Shown one piece after another: positions 49,706-54,170 of a DNA stretch of 54,170 nt. The notes under the pieces were generated by a model. The model was not told where the DNA came from. It worked only from the letters and a program-made list of their open reading frames with translations, and ran no database searches. Made by a program: the position numbers and the translations under genes. Source of the stretch: Pseudomonas putida (GTDB lineage: Bacteria > Pseudomonadota > Gammaproteobacteria > Pseudomonadales > Pseudomonadaceae); NCBI RefSeq assembly GCF_028682175.1, contig NZ_JANHKS010000040.1:1-54170 (forward strand). The letters run 5' to 3'. How positions within the stretch are numbered: the stretch's first letter is position 1; every line of letters begins with the position of its first letter.

Positions 49706-52315
49706 TCAGATATCCCACACCAGGTTGATCGCGAAGTTGCGGCCCGGCTGGGTCAGGCGGTCCAGGTTCGCCGGTTGGGTGACAGCCGCCTCGCCTACGC
49801 CGTCGTAGCCGCGCACGTCGTCCCACAGCCAGTACTTCTTGTCGGCCAGGTTGTACAGGCCGCCGCTGACGGTCACATCGTCGGTGACCTTGTAGAAGCC
49901 GGTCAGGTCCACCAGCCCGAAGCCCGGGGTCTTGAACTGGGTCGAAGAGCCATCCGGTGCGTGGAAGTTGGAGTCGTCCACCCGGGTCTTGCGCTTGACC
50001 AGGGTCCAGCTCAGCAAGCCGCCGTAGTTGTCCTGGTCATAACCCAGGCCGAAGGTGCCGGTCAGCGGGTTGATGCTGTTGATCGGCTGGCCGGTGTCGT
50101 CGTTGCGCCCGTGCTGATACGCCACCGAGCCCAGGGTGTAGAGGCCTTGCGGGGCGCCGTAGCTGTCCAGGTTCAGGCGGCCCTTGAGTTCGAGGCCCTT
50201 GATGGTGGCGTGCTTGATGTTGTTGGACTGAAACACCGCCGTGTTGGAACTGGCCGGCTGGATGGCGTCTTCGTTGATGAAGTCGCGGTACTTGTTATAG
50301 AACACCGCCACATCGAACGAGCCCTCGTCGAAACGGCCGCGCAGGCCGGTTTCAAAGCTCTTGCTCTTCTCCGGCTCCAGGTCCGGGTTCGGCGCGACGA
50401 CATAGCCGGTATTGATGTTCTCGAAGCGGCCGTACAGTGCCTTGGCGCTTGGGGTACGGAAGCCCTCGGCGTACTGGCCGTACCAGGTGTAGGCGTCGTC
50501 GATGGCGTAGGTCACACCGAGTTTGGGCGACAGGCGATGCCACTTCTTCTCGCTGTCGTCGAACTGGCTGGCGCTGGTCAGGCCTACGGCGCGCAGGAAT
50601 TCCGGAGTGGCGTGTGGATTGAGCGTGGTGTAGTCGTAGCGCGCACCCGGCATGAATGTCCAGTCACCCCACTTGATCTGGTCCTGGGCGAACAGCGCGT
50701 AGGTGTTGATGGTCGGGTCCGGGAAGTCGCTGTTTGGCGCCAGGCTGTCGGAGGCGGTCGGGCTGGTCGCACCGATGGTGCGGCAGGTGCCGAGGACCGA
50801 TGCGCAGGTCGCGGTGCCGCTACGTTCGCCGGTGACTTTCTGCTGCTTGAGGGTGGTGCCATAGGTCAGCAGGTGCTCGGTGTCGGCGATGCTGAAGGCC
50901 TTGTCCAGCTGCGCGTCGAAGATCCACTGGCGTTCCTTGTAGGTGGTGTCGCGGGTTCGCCAGACGTCGCGCGTTGGCGCCCCTGTGAACGGATTGCTTG
51001 GAACGTACCGCTCCATGGTGTCCTGGTCGGTCTTGGCGATCTGGTAGTTAAGGCTCCACTTGACGTTGTCCACCAGCAGGCTGTCCAGCGCGAAGGTGTT
51101 TTCCAGGCCGAAACGCTCGCGGGTGATCACATCGTTGCCTTCACGGCTGCGATACATGCCAGAGCTGACGCCGGAAATGAACGGCCCGCCCACCGCACTT
51201 TTCTGGTTGGTGTGGGTGTCGTCCTTGTACTTCTCGTAGGTGAAGGCCAGGCGGTCGTTGTCGTTGTAGTTCCAGCCCAGTTTGGCCAGCACGTTGGTGG
51301 CGCGACGGTCTTCAGGGTTGGCGGCGGTGCGGGACAGACCGGTGCCACCGTGCTCGCCGTAGGATTCGGTCTCGCGCCCGTTGCGCTGGCTCAGGTGCAG
51401 CAAACCGTCGAAATCGCCTTCACGGCCCGCCAGGGTGGCGGAGTTCAGCCAGCTGTTGTCGACCGAGCTGTACCCGGTTTTCAGGCGTGCGCCGACGTCG
51501 CTGCCGGGCTTGATGATGTCTTCGGGATCGAGGGTGTAGTAGCTCACCGCGCCGCCGATGGCGCTGCTGCCGTAGAGCGCCGAGGCCGGGCCGCGCAGGA
51601 TCTCGACGCGCTTGATGATTTCCGGGTCGACGTAGTTGCGGTGAGTGTTGGCGTAGGGGCCGGAGAAGTAGTTGTCCGGGACTTCGACGCCATCGACCTG
51701 GGTCAGGATGCGGTCGCCGTCGATGCCGCGAATGTTGTAGCCGCTGGTGCCTGCACGCTGGCCCGCGCCGCCTACCGAGACGCCGGGCTCATAGCGCACC
51801 AGATCGCGAATGGTGTTGACGTTTTTACGATCCAGATCCTCACGGGTCTGCACGGTGACGGTGCTGGGGACCGAGTCCACCGACTGGGCCTGTCGGGTGG
51901 CACTGACCGTGACCTGATCCAGGGCCAGTGTGCCGGTGTTGCTGCGCTTTTCCAGCACCACATTGTTGTTGCCCAGGCTGCGGTAGCTCAGGTTGCTGCC
52001 CGCCAGCAGGCGATCAAGCGCCTTTTCGGCAGGCATCGACCCGTTGACGCCCGGAGAGGTAACGTTCTGCGCCAGATCCGAGGACATCCCGACCTGCCAG
52101 CCCGTCACCTTGCTGAACTCGTTCAACGCCGACACCAGCGGTTGCTGCTTGATCGAGAACTGATAGCTGCCCGCGACACGCGCCGGTTGTTCGGCGGCGA
52201 GGGTGGGCGCTGCGTGCAGGCCGGCGGCGAACACGGCGACGGTCAGCAGGGAAAGGGTGAAGTTGCTGGTGCTGCGGGGTGAATCGGATGTCCCGGGGGT
52301 GAACGTGGACGGCAT
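49706..52315 (-). CDS. TonB-dependent heme/hemoprotein receptor with signalling domain (HxuA-like)
   Basis: 869 residues. A signal peptide (~1-41, TLAAEQ) is followed by an STN signalling domain (~48-125), the TonB box LDQVTVSATR (~131), a plug (EPGVSVGGAGQRAGTSGYNIRG) and a 22-strand barrel ending in aromatic-type VWDI. FRTP and NPDLEPE are the hemoglobin/heme receptor motifs. The STN plus upstream FecR and ECF sigma genes make a cell-surface signalling trio like P. aeruginosa HxuIRA. ATG at 52315 has GGGAGCG upstream. Confidence 0.88.
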   Translation of the reverse strand: MPSTFTPGTSDSPRSTSNFTLSLLTVAVFAAGLHAAPTLAAEQPARVAGSYQFSIKQQPLVSALNEFSKVTGWQVGMSSDLAQNVTSPGVNGSMPAEKALDRLLAGSNLSYRSLGNNNVVLEKRSNTGTLALDQVTVSATRQAQSVDSVPSTVTVQTREDLDRKNVNTIRDLVRYEPGVSVGGAGQRAGTSGYNIRGIDGDRILTQVDGVEVPDNYFSGPYANTHRNYVDPEIIKRVEILRGPASALYGSSAIGGAVSYYTLDPEDIIKPGSDVGARLKTGYSSVDNSWLNSATLAGREGDFDGLLHLSQRNGRETESYGEHGGTGLSRTAANPEDRRATNVLAKLGWNYNDNDRLAFTYEKYKDDTHTNQKSAVGGPFISGVSSGMYRSREGNDVITRERFGLENTFALDSLLVDNVKWSLNYQIAKTDQDTMERYVPSNPFTGAPTRDVWRTRDTTYKERQWIFDAQLDKAFSIADTEHLLTYGTTLKQQKVTGERSGTATCASVLGTCRTIGATSPTASDSLAPNSDFPDPTINTYALFAQDQIKWGDWTFMPGARYDYTTLNPHATPEFLRAVGLTSASQFDDSEKKWHRLSPKLGVTYAIDDAYTWYGQYAEGFRTPSAKALYGRFENINTGYVVAPNPDLEPEKSKSFETGLRGRFDEGSFDVAVFYNKYRDFINEDAIQPASSNTAVFQSNNIKHATIKGLELKGRLNLDSYGAPQGLYTLGSVAYQHGRNDDTGQPINSINPLTGTFGLGYDQDNYGGLLSWTLVKRKTRVDDSNFHAPDGSSTQFKTPGFGLVDLTGFYKVTDDVTVSGGLYNLADKKYWLWDDVRGYDGVGEAAVTQPANLDRLTQPGRNFAINLVWDI

Positions 52316-52420
52316 CGATAGCGCTCCCTGTCGTGCGGCTCGTTATAAGTGTTAGCAAGTATTTAATAGGAATCACTTGCATTGGCTATGACGAGACGAA
52401 CGACGAACGGTTATCGCGTA

Positions 52421-52436
52421 AAAATAATTATTCTCA
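52421..52436 (-). promoter_or_regulatory. Fur-box-like site before the receptor gene
   Basis: Minus strand TGAGAATAATTATTTT, close to the 7-1-7 Fur motif TGATAAT-N-ATTATCA (11-12 of 14). It overlaps the last codons of the anti-sigma gene, about 110 bp upstream of the receptor. Confidence 0.5.
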
Positions 52437-53399
52437 ATTGAGGATGACCAGCGCAGGCAGTTCATGCAGGTGCGCGGAGGTGATCTGCGCCAGGGAGCGG
52501 ACCACGTCCACCGGGTTGTCCAGGCGGTAGTTTCCGGTCACGGCAACCTTGTCCAGCCGGTCATTGGCGCTGACGATCCAGCCAGGATAATAGCGGCGCA
52601 GCTCGGCCAGCACTTCGCTCAGCGGGCAGTTATCGAAAATCAGGCGCCCCTGGACCCAGGCCAGGTCCTTGTTGCGGTCGATCTTTTCACGATGGCCAAA
52701 TCCGTCGGGCCCGACCCTGAGGCTGTCGCCTGCGCCCAGGCTGACCTGGGAATTGCCCTTGGTCGCCTGCACGTTCACCGCGCCATGTTCGACCTGAATC
52801 TGCGCGACCCCGTCCAGATAGCGCACGGCAAAGGCAGTGCTGCTGGCGCTCATGCGCACGGGACCTGCCTCGACCTCAAGGGGCAGGCCCTTGGCCCCCG
52901 GCACTTCGAAGAACGCTTCACCCTGATACAGACGGGCGATGCGCTGGTGTTCATCCAGGTCGCTGGAGAACGCAGATCGGGTATTGAGTAGCACCTTCGA
53001 ACCGTCTGCAAGCTCCAGCCGCTGGCGCTCTCCGGTCACTGTGAGGTGGTCGGCCTTGAGCCTCAGGGGCAGGTCGCTGAAGTTGAACAGGCCCAGAATC
53101 AACAGCGCTGCGGTGGCCAGTGGCATCCAGTGGGGGCGCAGGCGCTTGAACATCGAGGGCTTTTTCGGCGCGGCCAGGGTCACTGCGGCGTCGAGCACCG
53201 GCTGCGAATTCCACACGGCCTCGGCCCTGGCGAAAGCTTCGCCATGGGCAGGGTCGGCGGCCAGCCATTCATGAAAACGGGCCTGCTGCTGGGCGTCGGC
53301 ATCTTCCAGTTCGATCAGCCACATCAGGGCTTGATCCATGGCGCTGTCGTTCAGCGCATCGGCTGGTTGACCGGTGCCAGGTGAGTGAGAGTCCGTCAA
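52434..53399 (-). CDS. FecR-family anti-sigma regulator (HxuR-like)
   Basis: 321 residues from a TTG at 53399 with GAGGA 6-7 nt upstream. The cytosolic anti-sigma domain (ALMWLIELEDADAQQQARFHEWLAADPAHGEAFARAEAVW) is followed by one membrane helix (~LATAALLILGLFNF), a periplasmic FecR domain and a C-terminal STN-contact domain. It passes the heme signal from the receptor to the sigma factor. A shorter start at the ATG near 53339 would trim the anti-sigma domain, so it is less likely. Confidence 0.88.
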   Translation of the reverse strand: MTDSHSPGTGQPADALNDSAMDQALMWLIELEDADAQQQARFHEWLAADPAHGEAFARAEAVWNSQPVLDAAVTLAAPKKPSMFKRLRPHWMPLATAALLILGLFNFSDLPLRLKADHLTVTGERQRLELADGSKVLLNTRSAFSSDLDEHQRIARLYQGEAFFEVPGAKGLPLEVEAGPVRMSASSTAFAVRYLDGVAQIQVEHGAVNVQATKGNSQVSLGAGDSLRVGPDGFGHREKIDRNKDLAWVQGRLIFDNCPLSEVLAELRRYYPGWIVSANDRLDKVAVTGNYRLDNPVDVVRSLAQITSAHLHELPALVILN

Positions 53400-53496
53400 G
53401 GAGCGTCCTCGGTTGCACGGTTTGGGGCGCGATTCTAGCGTCACAGACGCAAGGCTCCGCCGGATTTCTTATGAAGTATGGATCAGGCTGCTCTCA

Positions 53497-54012
53497 TCAG
53501 CGTTCGAGCCGGGCAGCAACCCCGACACAGATCGCCATGATCAGCTTGAGTTCCTTTTGTACGGTGCTGGCCGAAACCCCCAGTTGCTCGGCGATCTCCA
53601 GGTAGCTGCAACCATTGAGCCGGCTGAGGGTGAAGATTTTCTGCTGGCGGGGCGTGAGCTTCTCAAGGCTCGCGTTCAGGCTCTGCAGCAGGCGGTTGGC
53701 GTGGGCGGCGTCTTCCAGCGCGGCATCAGGGGCGACCACGTTGTAGATATCGGCAATGGGCGCGTCATCGACAATGGTGCGGGCATGAATGCGTCGTGCG
53801 CGCAGATGATCCAGCGCCAGGTTGCGTGCCGTCTGGAATACGAAGGGTTCGAGGTGATCGATGGGCCGCTCGCCCAGCGCACGGGTCACCCGCAGGTAGG
53901 TTTCCTGCAACAGGTCTTCGGCGGTGCTGGGGTTGCGAACCATGCGTTGCAGGGTGCGCAGCAGGATCGTCCGTCTTGCCAGGAAGACGTCGTTGAAGTG
54001 TGACTGACTCAC
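53497..54012 (-). CDS. ECF sigma factor, FecI/HxuI-like
   Basis: 171 residues from the GTG at 54012, the usual FecI length. Sigma-2 region (AEDLLQETYLRVTRAL ... FVFQTARNLALDHLRARR) and sigma-4 helix-turn-helix (LTPRQQKIFTLSRLNGCSYLEIAEQLGVSASTVQKEL) are complete. The frame opens further upstream, but that part overlaps the Fur box and the promoter, so the GTG is preferred. It directs transcription of the receptor gene under heme and iron control. Confidence 0.88.
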   Translation of the reverse strand: MSQSHFNDVFLARRTILLRTLQRMVRNPSTAEDLLQETYLRVTRALGERPIDHLEPFVFQTARNLALDHLRARRIHARTIVDDAPIADIYNVVAPDAALEDAAHANRLLQSLNASLEKLTPRQQKIFTLSRLNGCSYLEIAEQLGVSASTVQKELKLIMAICVGVAARLER

Positions 54013-54040
54013 GGGGATACCCGACCAGAAATTCAGCGAA

Positions 54041-54058
54041 TGATAATGCTTATCATCT
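54041..54058 (-). promoter_or_regulatory. Fur box over the ECF-sigma promoter
   Basis: TGATAATG-C-TTATCATC style inverted repeat, very near the Fur consensus. It overlaps the predicted -10 (CATTAT, 54043-54048), with the -35 TTGACC at 54067-54072 (18-nt spacer). Iron-loaded Fur would block transcription. Confidence 0.85.
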
Positions 54059-54121
54059 GCCATGCGGGTCAAGGGTAAAAATTGCAAAGAATGTGTAAAC
54101 GCGAGGGGGGCGCTTTGCTCT

Positions 54122-54170
54122 CGTAGCAGCACGGCTTGCCGGCGGGGCGATCTTGAGAACGCCCCGCCGG
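54122..54170. repeat. REP pair (GTAGCAG family), cut by window edge
   Basis: CGTAGCAGCACGGCTTGCCGG arm, GATCTTGAGAACG core and the beginning of the inverted arm. Confidence 0.85.

Noticed and set aside
49649..52282. 877-codon plus-strand frame opposite the heme receptor gene
   Set aside because: Antisense shadow of the receptor gene; the receptor has clear domains.

Overview
The window reads as the chromosome of a fluorescent-type Pseudomonas. It is GC-rich, with many REP/REPIN palindromes of two families between genes. Its gene order and protein families (rhlB-estB-aapJQMP, holC-pepA-lptFG, gcvHP-sdaA-gcvT under a GcsR-type regulator, a FecI/FecR/heme-receptor/heme-oxygenase locus) are Pseudomonas core features.

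Layout. 0-7.1 kb: yaaA, a polysaccharide-deacetylase-like protein, a PIN-PhoH ATPase, moaCDE and rhlB. 7.2-12.5 kb: an esterase and the aapJQMP amino-acid ABC transporter. 12.4-19.45 kb: a foreign, AT-richer segment lying between two ~166-bp direct copies of the aapP 3' end plus terminator. 19.5-24.3 kb: an MFS carrier, an NTF2-like protein, a GIY-YIG protein, a RES-Xre toxin-antitoxin pair and a GST. 24.3-30.1 kb: two halovibrin-like exported paralogs flanking a glutaredoxin and ndpA, then an HU protein and rlmF. 30.2-38.5 kb: valS, holC with a partner gene, pepA, and divergent lptFG. 38.7-47.8 kb: an RDD protein, a cold-shock protein, the glycine cleavage/serine deaminase cluster and gcsR. 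48-54 kb: two small proteins and a Fur-controlled heme uptake and degradation locus.

The most interesting part is the 12.6-19.0 kb insert. It carries a single minus-strand operon in this order: a previously uncalled 23-codon peptide gene with a good Shine-Dalgarno, a hairpin, a pyruvoyl AdoMet decarboxylase, a HemN-like radical SAM enzyme, an MFS exporter, an enterobacterial-type ornithine decarboxylase, and a DinB translesion polymerase. All genes are tightly spaced or overlapping. I read it as a candidate horizontally acquired natural-product system. It may make a peptide- and/or polyamine-derived compound, with DinB perhaps giving tolerance to DNA damage. The peptide could instead be a regulatory leader. 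None of the island's functions beyond family level can be proved from sequence alone.

Regulation visible in the sequence includes a sigma-54 promoter and a GcsR-type dyad upstream of gcvH, a Fur box over the ECF-sigma promoter and a weaker one before the heme receptor gene, a sigma-70 promoter for lptFG, several intrinsic terminators, and a strong hairpin between aapJ and aapQ.
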